A stretch of 64,000 nt of DNA from JAPULR01 sp963665075 (lineage in GTDB: Bacteria; Chloroflexota; Dehalococcoidia; Lucifugimonadales; GCA-2712585): assembly GCA_963665075.1 (NCBI GenBank), contig OY762063.1:2232001-2296000 (forward strand), in the 5' to 3' direction. Below are positions 16,394 through 25,562 of the stretch, piece by piece. Both the position numbers and the translations under genes were made by a program. The number at the start of each line of letters is the position of its first letter. The stretch's first letter is position 1. The notes beneath the pieces were generated by a model. That model was not told the origin of the DNA and searched no databases. It worked only from the letters and a program-made list of their open reading frames with translations.

Positions 16394-17371
16394 ATGGCCG
16401 TTGTCAATTCCGTCCTGGGGCCCTTGGATACGTCTGAGTTGGGGTTTACGCTGACCCACGAGCACATAACCACGGGCTCCGCCGGCTTCCGCATCACCTA
16501 CCCGGAGATGGCGAATCGCCAGCGCATTGAAGAGGTCGCCGTTGACCTTCTCATCCAGGCCCGCAAGGAAGGCGTCGACACCATCGTGGACTGCACGCCT
16601 ATGGACCTGGACAGGGACGTGACTCTCATCCAGTCCGTCTCCAAACGCAGCGGCGTCAACATCATCTGCGCCACCGGCAGCCACCTCTACGTGCCGCACG
16701 ACTTCTATCAGACCATGTTCGAGTGGATGGATCCCATCCCCGCCGACCGCGTCGCCGACCTGTGGACGCGCGAAATCGAAGAGGGCATCGAAGGCACAGG
16801 CATCAAGGCGGGCATCATCAAGGTCGCCACCAATGACCCCATCCGACCGCCGGAGGCACTGATGCTTCGCGCCGCCGCCCGAACCCACCTTCGCACCGGC
16901 GTCCTCATCACCACCCACACGCCCCATACCTCTCGCGTTGGACTCGACCAGATCCGCATCCTCCGCGAGGAGGGCGTGGACATGAGCAAGGTCTACGTCG
17001 GCCACGTCAACAGCACCCTCGACCACGATTACCACAAGCGGATGATGGAAGAAGGCGTCTGGCTGGGCATGGACCACTTCAGCCCCAGCGGCCCGCCCAC
17101 AACTCCCGACTGGCGCGCCCGCAGCGCCTTCATTCGAGACCTCATCGACGACGGCTACGAAGACCGGATCATGCTCTCCCACGACTGGAACGTGAAGGGA
17201 GTGGCTTGCTGCAATCCCGTCGCCTCTATGGGCGAAGGCATGCCGGACGGCTACCTCTGGATAACCCGCGGCGTTCTTCCATATATGCGGGAGTTGGGCG
17301 TCTCCGACGGGGCGGTGGACAAGCTGATGGTTGACAACCCGCGTCGCTTTTTCGAGGGCACGGGCGAATGA
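16394..17371 (+). CDS. Phosphotriesterase-family metal-dependent hydrolase
   Basis: 325-residue TIM-barrel enzyme of the phosphotriesterase/lactonase family. The HxH metal motif is LTHEHI near residue 20; the bridging-lysine segment is IIKVA; ITTHTPH and VGHVNSTLD supply further histidines; SHDWNVKG carries the C-terminal Asp. Natural substrates in this family are often lactones or esters rather than organophosphates. GGGGGTGA precedes the ATG. Its stop overlaps a tiny reading frame leading into a HicB-type gene. Confidence 0.87.
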   Translation: MAVVNSVLGPLDTSELGFTLTHEHITTGSAGFRITYPEMANRQRIEEVAVDLLIQARKEGVDTIVDCTPMDLDRDVTLIQSVSKRSGVNIICATGSHLYVPHDFYQTMFEWMDPIPADRVADLWTREIEEGIEGTGIKAGIIKVATNDPIRPPEALMLRAAARTHLRTGVLITTHTPHTSRVGLDQIRILREEGVDMSKVYVGHVNSTLDHDYHKRMMEEGVWLGMDHFSPSGPPTTPDWRARSAFIRDLIDDGYEDRIMLSHDWNVKGVACCNPVASMGEGMPDGYLWITRGVLPYMRELGVSDGAVDKLMVDNPRRFFEGTGE

Positions 17372-17481
17372 ACTTCCTGGTGAACATACAGCCCGTCAGA
17401 GGCATGGCCAAGGGCTACCAGGTGCGGCAAGCCCTTGATGCAATCGAGAAGCTGGAGGAGATGAATGGCAGATTTCGTTGA
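17368..17481 (+). CDS. Possible 37-residue peptide between hydrolase and HicB gene
   Basis: An ATG overlaps the preceding stop (ATGA), and the frame runs across the ribosome site and start of the HicB gene, ending 17 bases inside it. The peptide starts MNFLVNIQPVRGMAKGYQVR. It does not look like a HicA toxin (no dsRNA-binding-like GSHH motif). It could be a coupling leader or chance. Confidence 0.3.
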   Translation: MNFLVNIQPVRGMAKGYQVRQALDAIEKLEEMNGRFR

Positions 17482-17803
17482 CAAATATACCTATCGCGTT
17501 ATCTGGTGGGAGGAGGATCAGGAGTATGTGGGACTGTGCGCCGAATTTCCGTTGCTCAGTCATCTGGACGAGACTCCTGAGAAAGCATTCGCGGGGATTC
17601 GAGACGTAGTAGCCTTTGCCGTAGAAATCCTTGAAGAGGATGGCGATCCTGTCCCGGAGCCTTTGTCTACCAGGCGCTTCAGCGGTACCATCACAGTACG
17701 GGTGCCGCCGGATACCCATCGCCTCCTGGCAATGGACGCAGCCGAGGCGGGCGTCAGCATGAACCGGTTGGCAAGCGAACGGCTGGCGACCAGGCTAAAA
17801 TAA
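17465..17803 (+). CDS. HicB-family antitoxin
   Basis: 112 residues. The N-terminal partial RNase H-like HicB fold is seen in YRVIWWEEDQEYVGLCAEFP and the ETPEKAFAGI helix. The C-terminal Arc/MetJ-like DNA-binding ribbon-helix-helix is in GTITVRVPPDTHRLL..AGVSMNRLASERLA. HicB normally neutralises HicA and represses the operon. No HicA gene is recognisable on either side, so it is a solitary antitoxin or a regulator. GGAGGAG precedes the ATG. Confidence 0.82.
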   Translation: MADFVDKYTYRVIWWEEDQEYVGLCAEFPLLSHLDETPEKAFAGIRDVVAFAVEILEEDGDPVPEPLSTRRFSGTITVRVPPDTHRLLAMDAAEAGVSMNRLASERLATRLK

Positions 17804-17837
17804 TCAACAACATTCATCTCCCCAAAAGGTGAACCAA

Positions 17838-18749
17838 ATGGAACGTCAACTCCCAACCCGCGACGAAGTCCTGTCCTACCTCCGTGACCGCAGCAACTGG
17901 GGCCGATGGCCCCACAACCCCAGCGCCGGCGCCCTCAACCTCATCGACGACGCCAAGCGCCTCGCCGCCGCCAAGCTCGTCCGGAAGGGACGCGCCGTCT
18001 CCCTAAGCCGCCCCTTCCCCGTCGAACCCTCCATCGAAAACCCGCGTCCCGCCCTCCAGTACCTCTTTACCAACGACCGCGAAGGCGGCTGGGGTTCCGC
18101 GATGGACTTCTACGGCATCACCTACCACGGCACCGCCACCACCCACATCGACGCCCTCTGCCACATCTGGACCCCCGACGGCCTGTTTGACGGGCGCGAC
18201 CCCAAGGAGGAGTTGACCTTCACCGGCGCCAATTTCGGCGCCGTCGACGCTTGGAGCGAGGGGATACTCACCCGCGGCGTCCTCCTCGACGTGCCCAAGC
18301 ATCGCGGCAAACCCTACGTCACCCTGGAAGAACCCGTCCACGGCTGGGAACTGGAGGACATTGCGAAGGCCGAGGGCATCGAACTTCAGCCCGGCGACGC
18401 CGTAGCCGTCTATAGTGGACGCGAGGCCTACACACGCGAATACGGAAGTTGGGGCGGCGGCGAGTCCCGCGCCGGCCTGCACGCCTCCTGCCTTCCCTTC
18501 ATACGCGACAACGACGTCGCCATCCTCATCTGGGACATGATGGACGCCGCCCCCAACGACTACGGCTTCTCCCACACCGTCCACGGCGTCATCCCCGCCT
18601 ACGGCGTGGCTCTTCTGGATAATGCGCTGTTGGAACCCCTGGCCCAAGTCTGCGCCGAGGAGGGTCGCTACGAGTTTATGATGAGCATCAACCCCCTGGT
18701 TGTTCCCGGCGGCACAGGCTCCCCCGTAAACCCCATCGCCACCTTCTAA
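17838..18749 (+). CDS. Cyclase-family (kynurenine formamidase-like) metal hydrolase
   Basis: 303-residue protein of the putative cyclase family that includes kynurenine formamidase and isatin hydrolase. The metal-binding HGTATTHIDALCH motif lies about residue 97. WDMMDAAPND and FSHTVHGVIPAYG are typical later segments. I chose the ATG five bases after AAAAGGTGA; the frame extends three codons further to a GTG. Probably hydrolyses an amide or lactam in organic-compound breakdown; substrate unknown. Confidence 0.86.
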   Translation: MERQLPTRDEVLSYLRDRSNWGRWPHNPSAGALNLIDDAKRLAAAKLVRKGRAVSLSRPFPVEPSIENPRPALQYLFTNDREGGWGSAMDFYGITYHGTATTHIDALCHIWTPDGLFDGRDPKEELTFTGANFGAVDAWSEGILTRGVLLDVPKHRGKPYVTLEEPVHGWELEDIAKAEGIELQPGDAVAVYSGREAYTREYGSWGGGESRAGLHASCLPFIRDNDVAILIWDMMDAAPNDYGFSHTVHGVIPAYGVALLDNALLEPLAQVCAEEGRYEFMMSINPLVVPGGTGSPVNPIATF

Positions 18750-18916
18750 CGTCGCCCATTGGTCACCCTTCGACAGGCTCAGGGTGAGCAGGGGGATTGG
18801 TGGAGAGAGGTGTTCAGAATAAGGGAAGTGGGGTAAGGAGTGGGGGTGGCGGTCTTGACGTGAAAAATGGGTGTGTGCTAGAAAAGTAGGATAACAAGGG
18901 GGATTTGGAATTCGTC

Positions 18917-19255
18917 ATGCCATTGATTGAATACGGCTGTTACGATTGCAGGAAGGTCAGCGAGGCGCTGATCCGGGACAGGTACAACATCCCTGAGTCG
19001 ACGTCGTGCGAGCACTGCGAGGGCGAGAATACGGTTCGCTTGATTTCTCGCGTGAATTACAAGATGCAGAAGAAGGCGAAGTACGACGATGATTTCTTGG
19101 GTAAGGCGATGCCGGCGATGATGAAGAAGAAGGAGACGGCGGAGTATTTCGCGGAGGGGCCGAGGGCGTCGGACGAGGCGAAGATGTTCGAGATGGGGGA
19201 GCAGATAGGGGAGAGGATTGACAGGATGATAGAGTCGAGTTTTCCGAAGAAGTAG
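18917..19255 (+). CDS. FmdB-family zinc ribbon protein
   Basis: 112 residues beginning MPLIEYGCYDC, the standard FmdB-type opening, with the second Cys pair in CEHCEG. The first domain is a single zinc ribbon. The rest is charged and helical (KKKETAEYF, EQIGERIDRMIE). FmdB-type proteins are proposed regulators or small metal-binding accessory proteins. An in-frame TTG four codons upstream is not preferred because family members start at MP. Confidence 0.8.
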   Translation: MPLIEYGCYDCRKVSEALIRDRYNIPESTSCEHCEGENTVRLISRVNYKMQKKAKYDDDFLGKAMPAMMKKKETAEYFAEGPRASDEAKMFEMGEQIGERIDRMIESSFPKK

Positions 19256-20164
19256 GGGGAAGGGAGGGGACTGGATTCCGGCTTTCGCCGGAATGACGGA
19301 TAGGGTGGTGGGAATGTCGTGGTGTGGGAAGTCGCTCGACCCTTCGACAGGCTCAGGGTGAGCGGGGGAAGATGGGTTCCGGCTTTCGCTGGAATGACGG
19401 GGGTTTGGAGGGAATGATAGGGGGCGTACCCTCACCCCTGCCCTCTCCCAGGATGGGAGAGGGGGCATGGCTTGACCCTTCGACAGTCCCTTCGACAAGC
19501 TCAGGACAGGCTCAGGGTGAGCGGTGGGGGAGAGGAGGGTTGTTGTAGTAGAGGTGATTCGTTTCGTTTGGCTTCTTTTTTTTCTGTGGTGGGATACGAA
19601 GGGGGTTTTCGTAGCTGATTCGGGGGAAATTTGGGATTCGTTATATGTTGTGGTGAGAACGAATGGGGGCTTTTACCATAGCGGCAACGGGGCCGGATGG
19701 ACGCGAGTCGGGCGAGGGCATGGGTTGCGCGGATGATGATTTCAGGGAAGCGTCGTACCGGTTTGCTGAATTGGTATGTATGTTTCATGCAGGAAGGATA
19801 GCAGAGAGAGGGGGTTGGTGGCAAGGGGGAGTTGGCAGCTATTGGGGGGGAATCACCCCCATCCTAACCTTCCCCCGTCAAGGGGGAAGGGATAAGAGGG
19901 GACCGCTCGACCCTTCGACAGGCCCTTCGACAAGCTCAGGACAGGCTCAGGGTGATCGGGAGGAAATAGGGTGGGTGCCCTCACGCCAGCCCTCTCCCAG
20001 GATGGGAGAGGGGGAAGATGGGATCCCGCTCGAGGAGAGCTTTGCGTAACTTCTAAATGCGTCATCCACCCCACAGGAATCACCCCCATCCCTTCGACAG
20101 GCTCAGGACAGGCTCAATCTTCCCCCGTCAAGGGGGAAGAGGTTAATTGGCGCTCTTGAGGGGG
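19256..20164. repeat. 900-bp repeat-filled gap
   Basis: Holds several CCCTTCGACAGGCTCAGGGTG units (19339, 19478, 19910), TTCCGGCTTTCGCCGGAATG palindromes, CTCTCCCAGGATGGGAGAG hairpins, copy 1 of a dispersed element (separate entry), and at 20040-20164 a degenerate member of the GAGACCTTTGC family. That member's right end stops at the ABC permease stop codon. Open frames here contain only repeat sequence. Confidence 0.8.
19540..19760. repeat. Dispersed 220-bp element, copy 1
   Basis: Shares long stretches with the interval 42275-42500: GGTGGGATACGAA, TAGCTGATTCGGGGGAAATT, GGGATTCGTT, AGAACGAATGGG, CTTTTACCATAG. Estimated by eye at roughly three quarters identical. It has no terminal inverted repeats that I can see, and open frames in it differ by indels between copies. 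Confidence 0.75.
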
Positions 20165-23100
20165 TTATTCGTAGCGGAGGGCTTCGGCGGGGTGGATGCG
20201 GGCAGCTTGGCGGGCGGGGAGATAGGTGGTGAGCATGGCGAATACGTAGGCGATGGCGATGATGATTCCTATTTCGAGCCAAGGCATGGAGAATTGGAGG
20301 CCGGGCAGCTGGTCTCGAATGGCGTCGACTAGGTTGAAGGAAAGGATGGCGCCGAGGGCAACGCCGATGGCAACTCCGAGGAGTGAAACGAAGGAAGCTT
20401 CTACGAGGAAGCTGAGCTGAATCATTCCTCGTCGGTAGCCGATGGCCCGCAGCACGCCGACTTGCTGCCGTCGTTCCACCACCGCTCGGAGGCTGATGAC
20501 GCCGAGGGCGGCGACGCCGACGATGAGTCCCATGCCCATGAATCCGGTGAGCAGGTTGTTGAAGGCGGAGTTGACCGCCACCTGTTCGTCGATGACTTCC
20601 TTGAGGGTTTCGGCTTCCGCGCCGTGTTCCAGGAAAGAGGCTTCCAGGGCGCGGGACGTTTCCTTAGCGTCCACGTCCGGGGCGGTCCTGAAGCGGTAGG
20701 TGGTGACGGGCACGGGGAAGGGGAGGGCGTCGTCGATGGTTTGCTTATTGACAATCATGCTGCCCGCGTTGTCAGCCACCAGGTCGAGGACGCCGATGAC
20801 GGTGTAATCGACGCGGGCGTTGGTCTGGGGTTCCAGGATTTCCACGGTTACGGGGGTCATGGTCTCGTCTTCGACGGACACGCCTTCGACCCTGAAGGAG
20901 GTGGTCGAGGCGCCGAATTCCTCCTGGCCGCTGTCGCCGATGGCGAAGTATCCAACGACGGCGAGGTTGGGGTTGTCCCGGAGGGCTTGCCAGACTTCTT
21001 CTTCGGTTGGGCCGTAGCCCTCGGCGATGATGTGGAAGGTGTACTGGGTGGCGTCCAGGTAGGCGTCGTCCGCTGCTTGAAGGGAAAATTGCTTCCAACG
21101 GGGGCTGTCGGCGTCGGCTTGACGGGCGACGACGGGAGCGGTGACGAATCCGCCGACGGCGTCGAAGGTGGATGGGGGAAGCTCATCGACGCCGGATAGA
21201 GATTCTTGAATGTTGTTGATTGGGTTGCTGGAGTTGACGGTCATTTCGACGTCCCAGTGGCCGGTGACGGAATCGGTGTCCGCCAGGGTGTTGCTGAACG
21301 CGTCGCTGAGGATGGACATGACGATGAGGGTGAAGATGACGAGGGCGAACATGGCGAGGGTGAGGCCGGTGCGGAACTTGGCGCTCATGGGGTAGGCGAC
21401 GGCGATGACCAGGACGGGGCGGAGTTTGCCGATGCCGGAGGTGACGAAGGCGAGGGTCTTGAGGAGGAGGTCGGCGTTGTACATGAGGGACCAGACGGCG
21501 GCGGCGACCATAATCACGCCGGATACGAAGAACATTTCGGTGCTGGAGTCGAGGACGCCCGTTACCGGTTCGAGGGTGGCGATGGGAAGAACCCACAAAG
21601 CGAGGGTCAGGACGCCCATGAGGGTGAAGGCGAGCCTGTCTATGAATTCCGGCCGGAGTTCGCCACGTCTCGACCAGCCGGGGGGAGTCATGGCTACGCC
21701 GATGACGACGAGAACCGCGGCGGTGATGATGTCTACGACGGAGACGGTCGCAATGCCGAAGATCAGGAGGGCGGCGCCTCCTGTGAGTATGAGAAGTCCG
21801 GGCAGGGGCGCGAGAGAGGGCCAGCGGCTCATGGCCAAGCGAAGAATGAGACCGACGCCTACTATTATCATGGAGGCGCCGATGGAGAAGGGGGCGGCTT
21901 GATTCCAGGGGCCTGCGCCGCCCAACATGAGAATCAGGCCGAGAAGGACGGTGAGCCAGCCGCGGAGGACGTAGGGCCAGACGAATTTGACGAGGGCGAC
22001 GGCTACGTCGGCGAGCCATAGGGGCTGGATGAGGAGCCAGAGGGCGGCGAAGGCCAGGTCGCGGATGGCCCCGCCGAACCTTCTGTTGAAGAGATGCTTT
22101 ATGGCAGAGATCAGGAACAGGACGGGGCGGACGGCGGCTTTGAGGACTCCCATAAGTCGTTGGGTGAAGGTTCCTTCCTGACTTACGGCGACGGTCTCGG
22201 GCAGGCCGCGCACGGCTTCCACGATGTTCATTCGGCTGACGCGGTAGGCGGAGACGGCGACGGTGGCGAAGGTGATAATCATGCCGATGCAGTAGGCGAC
22301 GACGGCGCTGCGAAGTTCGACGGAGTAGGCGAATTCGAAGTCCTCGCCGGTTCCTCCAAGAATCTGATTGGTGACCGCCGCTATGAGGTAGCCGACGCCG
22401 AGGCCGACGGCTACGCCGAGGGCGGCGGCGACAAGGTTGTAGGCTGTGCCTTCGAAGATGAACATCTGGACGAGGTGGCTCTGTCTTGCGCCGACGGCGC
22501 GGGCCATGCCCATTTCGGTGCGGCGGGCGGCGGCGAGCATGACAAAGATGAGGAAGACGAGGAGGATGCCTACGCCGACGGAGAAGAGGCCTAGGAGGAT
22601 GAAGAGGGCGGTTATGCCGCTGGCCGCCTGGTCGGACAGGTCGAGGAAGTAGCGCTTGACGGCAAAGACGTTCATTTCCGAGAGGTTGCGGAAGAGGGTG
22701 TCGGCTTCTTCTTCAAGCTGGGCGAGGTCGGCGTCGCCGAGGGCGTCAAGGGTCTGTGATTGTATGGTTTCGTCGGAGAGGACGCGGACGAGTTCGTCGG
22801 TGACCGCGGGCTGGGTCAGTTCGCGTCTGAGGACAGCCATTTCGTTTTGGCGTTCGCCGCTCAGACTGTCTTCCCGTTCTTCCAGCAGAGTAAGAACCTG
22901 AGGCTCGTCAAGGAGGTTTTTCAGTTCTTCCGCAATTTGACGGTCGGCGAAGAGGACGCGGAGCTTGGTGGAAACCTCGCGGCTCAGATGGACGCCGTCA
23001 GTGACGCCGCCGCGATTGGAGACTGCGATGGTGCTTATCTGCCCTTGTTTTTCGAAAACTTGCTGGGCGGCTGAAAGGGGCATGAGAATGGTGGGGTCAA

Positions 23101-23785
23101 CGCCGGCGAGGCCGCCGTTTTCGACGACGCCTTCCACACGAAGATCCACGAAGCCGTCCTGGAGGAAGAGGCGCAGGGTGTCTCCGGGCTGGGCGTCGAG
23201 GTCTTCGCGGGCTTCTTCGTTGACCAGAGCGGATCCCGAGGGCATGTTTTGGAGGGGGTAGGGTTGTCCTGATAGGAGGGTAAATTGACCGAAGCCTTCG
23301 AGGGTAGTCGGGTCTGGGGCGACGATGCGCGCCTGGCCTTCGGAGAGGGAGGCGCGGAGGTTGAGGGCGGGGGCGGTCTCGGCGATGTAGGGGGTCATGC
23401 CGTCTATGGCGTCGAAATCGGCAAGCTGCCGTTGGAGGGCGTCGAAGCGGGATTCGTCGACGTAGACGGGGCCGAAGTCCTGGGCGCCGCGGGAGGGGGT
23501 GAGGATTTCGTCTATGGTTCCAAGGCCCTCTATGCTGGCGTTGCGGATGGAAGAGCTGAGGGTGTCGCCGGTGGTGAAGGAGGCGGCGATGATGACGGCG
23601 CTGAGCATGGAGCCGACGATGATGAGGGCGGTTTGGGCGGGACGGCGGGGGATGTTTCGGAGGCCCAGCTTGAGCATGATGCGGTGGCGCCAGGCGAGGA
23701 AGCCGACGACGGCCATGATGCCGAGGAAGACGGCCAACAGGATGACCATCAGCAGGTTCATGGAGAGGCCGAAGAGTTCTTGCAA
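20165..23785 (-). CDS. Large FtsX-like ABC transporter permease
   Basis: 1206 residues with two FtsX-type permease units. N-terminal helices at about 10-70 lead to an extracytoplasmic segment with a charged helical stretch (about 270-345). A first FtsX domain follows (ALFILLGLFSVGVGILLVFLIF, about 390-515), then extra hydrophobic helices (about 545-790), a second extracytoplasmic region (about 830-1075) and a second FtsX unit ending PARQAARIHPAEALRYE. This fits MacB/LolC-type mechanotransmission exporters. It starts (TTG) six bases after its ATPase gene. Substrate, perhaps a lipid, lipoprotein or peptide, is not known. Confidence 0.87.
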   Translation of the reverse strand: MQELFGLSMNLLMVILLAVFLGIMAVVGFLAWRHRIMLKLGLRNIPRRPAQTALIIVGSMLSAVIIAASFTTGDTLSSSIRNASIEGLGTIDEILTPSRGAQDFGPVYVDESRFDALQRQLADFDAIDGMTPYIAETAPALNLRASLSEGQARIVAPDPTTLEGFGQFTLLSGQPYPLQNMPSGSALVNEEAREDLDAQPGDTLRLFLQDGFVDLRVEGVVENGGLAGVDPTILMPLSAAQQVFEKQGQISTIAVSNRGGVTDGVHLSREVSTKLRVLFADRQIAEELKNLLDEPQVLTLLEEREDSLSGERQNEMAVLRRELTQPAVTDELVRVLSDETIQSQTLDALGDADLAQLEEEADTLFRNLSEMNVFAVKRYFLDLSDQAASGITALFILLGLFSVGVGILLVFLIFVMLAAARRTEMGMARAVGARQSHLVQMFIFEGTAYNLVAAALGVAVGLGVGYLIAAVTNQILGGTGEDFEFAYSVELRSAVVAYCIGMIITFATVAVSAYRVSRMNIVEAVRGLPETVAVSQEGTFTQRLMGVLKAAVRPVLFLISAIKHLFNRRFGGAIRDLAFAALWLLIQPLWLADVAVALVKFVWPYVLRGWLTVLLGLILMLGGAGPWNQAAPFSIGASMIIVGVGLILRLAMSRWPSLAPLPGLLILTGGAALLIFGIATVSVVDIITAAVLVVIGVAMTPPGWSRRGELRPEFIDRLAFTLMGVLTLALWVLPIATLEPVTGVLDSSTEMFFVSGVIMVAAAVWSLMYNADLLLKTLAFVTSGIGKLRPVLVIAVAYPMSAKFRTGLTLAMFALVIFTLIVMSILSDAFSNTLADTDSVTGHWDVEMTVNSSNPINNIQESLSGVDELPPSTFDAVGGFVTAPVVARQADADSPRWKQFSLQAADDAYLDATQYTFHIIAEGYGPTEEEVWQALRDNPNLAVVGYFAIGDSGQEEFGASTTSFRVEGVSVEDETMTPVTVEILEPQTNARVDYTVIGVLDLVADNAGSMIVNKQTIDDALPFPVPVTTYRFRTAPDVDAKETSRALEASFLEHGAEAETLKEVIDEQVAVNSAFNNLLTGFMGMGLIVGVAALGVISLRAVVERRQQVGVLRAIGYRRGMIQLSFLVEASFVSLLGVAIGVALGAILSFNLVDAIRDQLPGLQFSMPWLEIGIIIAIAYVFAMLTTYLPARQAARIHPAEALRYE

Positions 23786-23791
23786 GGGGGG

Positions 23792-24490
23792 TTATGCTTC
23801 CCGGCCGTCGTCGACTATTTGGCCGTCTCTCATGCGGACGATGCGGTGGCACATTTCGCCCACTTCACGGGAGTGGGTGACGAGGACGAAGGTCTGGCGG
23901 TTTTCGCGGTTGAGGGAGAGGAGGAGGTCCATGATGTCCTGGGTGGTCTCGCTGTCGAGGTCGCCTGTTGGTTCGTCGGCCCAGATAATGGCGGGGTTGT
24001 TGACGAGGGCGCGGGCGATGGTGACGCGCTGGCGCTGGCCGCCGGAGAGTTCGGCGGGGAGGTGCTGGGCCCATTCGGCGAGGCCGACGGTTTCGAGCAT
24101 CTGGAGGGAGCGTTGGCGGGCTTCCTGGCTGCCGACGCCGGAGACTAGGAGGGGCATTTCGACGTTTTCGACGGAAGTGAGGACGGGGAGGAGATTGTAG
24201 AGTTGGAAGATGAAGCCCATGCGCTGGGCGCGGTAGTCGCTGCGTTCGTCGTCGGGGAGGGTGTGAAGCTGCATCTTCTCGACGAAGATTTGGCCGGAGT
24301 CGGTGGAGTCGAGGCCGGATAGGCAGTTGAGGAGGGTGGTTTTGCCGCAGCCGGAGGGGCCCATGATGGCGACCATTTCGCCTTGGTTGACGTGAAGGTC
24401 GATGCCGCGGAGGGCTTGGACGTGGACGCGGCCTGTGGCGTAGGTTTTGAAAACGTCCGTGGCGGAGATGATGTAGTCGTTGCCGTTCAT
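23792..24490 (-). CDS. ABC transporter ATP-binding protein (LolD/MacB type)
   Basis: 232 residues with Walker A GPSGCGKTT, Q-loop FIFQLYNLLP, signature LSGGQRQRV, Walker B AIIWADEPTGDLD and the switch His in VTHS. The LLPVLTSVENVEMPLL and EPTGDLDS segments are characteristic of the LolD/MacB/FtsE group. It is the partner of the following FtsX-like permease. Confidence 0.93.
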   Translation of the reverse strand: MNGNDYIISATDVFKTYATGRVHVQALRGIDLHVNQGEMVAIMGPSGCGKTTLLNCLSGLDSTDSGQIFVEKMQLHTLPDDERSDYRAQRMGFIFQLYNLLPVLTSVENVEMPLLVSGVGSQEARQRSLQMLETVGLAEWAQHLPAELSGGQRQRVTIARALVNNPAIIWADEPTGDLDSETTQDIMDLLLSLNRENRQTFVLVTHSREVGEMCHRIVRMRDGQIVDDGREA

Positions 24491-24632
24491 TGGATAGTCG
24501 TCCTGCGTGTAGTTCGTTGGAAGCCTCGTTTAGGCGGAGGATACATTACCATAGATGGCTACATTCGTATAGACTTATGCGCGTGCTTGTTAAAGATTGG
24601 CAAACAAGTTTGTATCATAAACTATACTTCCT

Positions 24633-24645
24633 GTCAAGGCTTGAC
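24633..24645. promoter_or_regulatory. Palindrome GTCAAG-G-CTTGAC in an AT-rich gap
   Basis: Perfect 6+1+6 inverted repeat in a locally AT-rich stretch, 64 bases before the first PaREP1-like gene. Nearby CTTGTT..AACAAG forms a second weaker inverted repeat. A repressor site is possible, but nothing else supports it. Confidence 0.25.
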
Positions 24646-24708
24646 GATAAAGAATAAGGAAGGGTTGAGAGGTGAAGGCGTGGTAAAATGGGGGCGGAGG
24701 TTTTGTCT

Positions 24709-25098
24709 ATGATTACGGAACGTGAAAACGGAGTTGAGGAGTGCGTGGCGCAGGCTTGGGCGTTTCTGGCCCAGTCTGACGCGGAGTTTGCGTCGGGGGA
24801 TACTAGGCAGGGCGCGGAGAAGTTATATGGCGCAGTGTCGCAGGTGGTAATAGCGGCGGCAAAGCAGCGCGGCTGGGATCATCGCTCACACCGGGCTAAC
24901 AAGAACGCGGTCACGCGGCTATATGAAGAGTATGACGACCCGCTCATAGCCGCCGGATTCTTGGCCGCTGAGAAATTCCATGTGCATTTCTTTCATGGAA
25001 ATCTGGAGGATTATGAGATTGCCGCGGACCGACCTGTAGCTCGTCGCTACGTGGAGCGGATGACGGAATTGATTAAGGAATACGAGGTGGAGGAATAG
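24709..25098 (+). CDS. PaREP1-like protein, copy 1
   Basis: 129 residues, mostly helical. The pattern GAEKLYGAVSQVVIAAAKQRGW.HRSH..N..AVTRLYEEYDDPLIAAGF..AEKFHVHFFHG resembles the PaREP1/PaREP8 families first noted in archaea; their function is unknown and a HEPN-like helical fold is sometimes suggested. The ATG lies eight bases after GGAGG. The longer upstream start is not shared with copy 2 because of a one-base indel, so this ATG is the true start. It differs from copy 2 at a few residues. Confidence 0.72.
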   Translation: MITERENGVEECVAQAWAFLAQSDAEFASGDTRQGAEKLYGAVSQVVIAAAKQRGWDHRSHRANKNAVTRLYEEYDDPLIAAGFLAAEKFHVHFFHGNLEDYEIAADRPVARRYVERMTELIKEYEVEE

Positions 25099-25175
25099 GG
25101 GTATGTGGGCTGGCTGGAGGGGGACGGGTTGAGGGGGGCGGAGGCGTGGTAAAATGGGGGACGGAGGTTTTGTCT

Positions 25176-25562
25176 ATGATTACGGAACGTGAAAACGGAG
25201 TTGAGGAGTGTGTGGAGCAGGCTTGGGCGTTTCTGGCGCAGTCGGACGAGGAGTTTGCGTCGGGGGATACTAGGCAGGGCGCGGAGAAGTTATATGGCGC
25301 AGTGTCGCAGGTGGTAATAGCGGCGGCGAAGCAGCGCGGCTGGGATCATCGCTCACACCGGGCTAACAAGAACGCGGTCACGCGGCTATATGAAGAGTAT
25401 GACGACCCGCTCATAGCCGCCGGATTCTTGGCCGCTGAGAAATTCCATGTGCATTTCTTTCATGGAAATCTGGAGGATTATGAGATTGCCGCGGACCGAC
25501 CTGTAGCTCGTCGCTACGTGGAGCGGATGACGGAATTGATTAAGGAATATGGGGTGGGATAA
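25176..25562 (+). CDS. PaREP1-like protein, copy 2
   Basis: 128 residues, near-identical to copy 1 467 bases upstream; the two visible internal changes are Ala to Glu (VEQAW, SDEEF), and the tails differ (YGVG against YEVEE). The duplicated segment includes about 35 bases of leader with the GGAGG site and the ATG, so both copies should be translated. Almost no silent changes are present between copies, pointing to a very recent duplication or gene conversion. Confidence 0.72.
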   Translation: MITERENGVEECVEQAWAFLAQSDEEFASGDTRQGAEKLYGAVSQVVIAAAKQRGWDHRSHRANKNAVTRLYEEYDDPLIAAGFLAAEKFHVHFFHGNLEDYEIAADRPVARRYVERMTELIKEYGVG

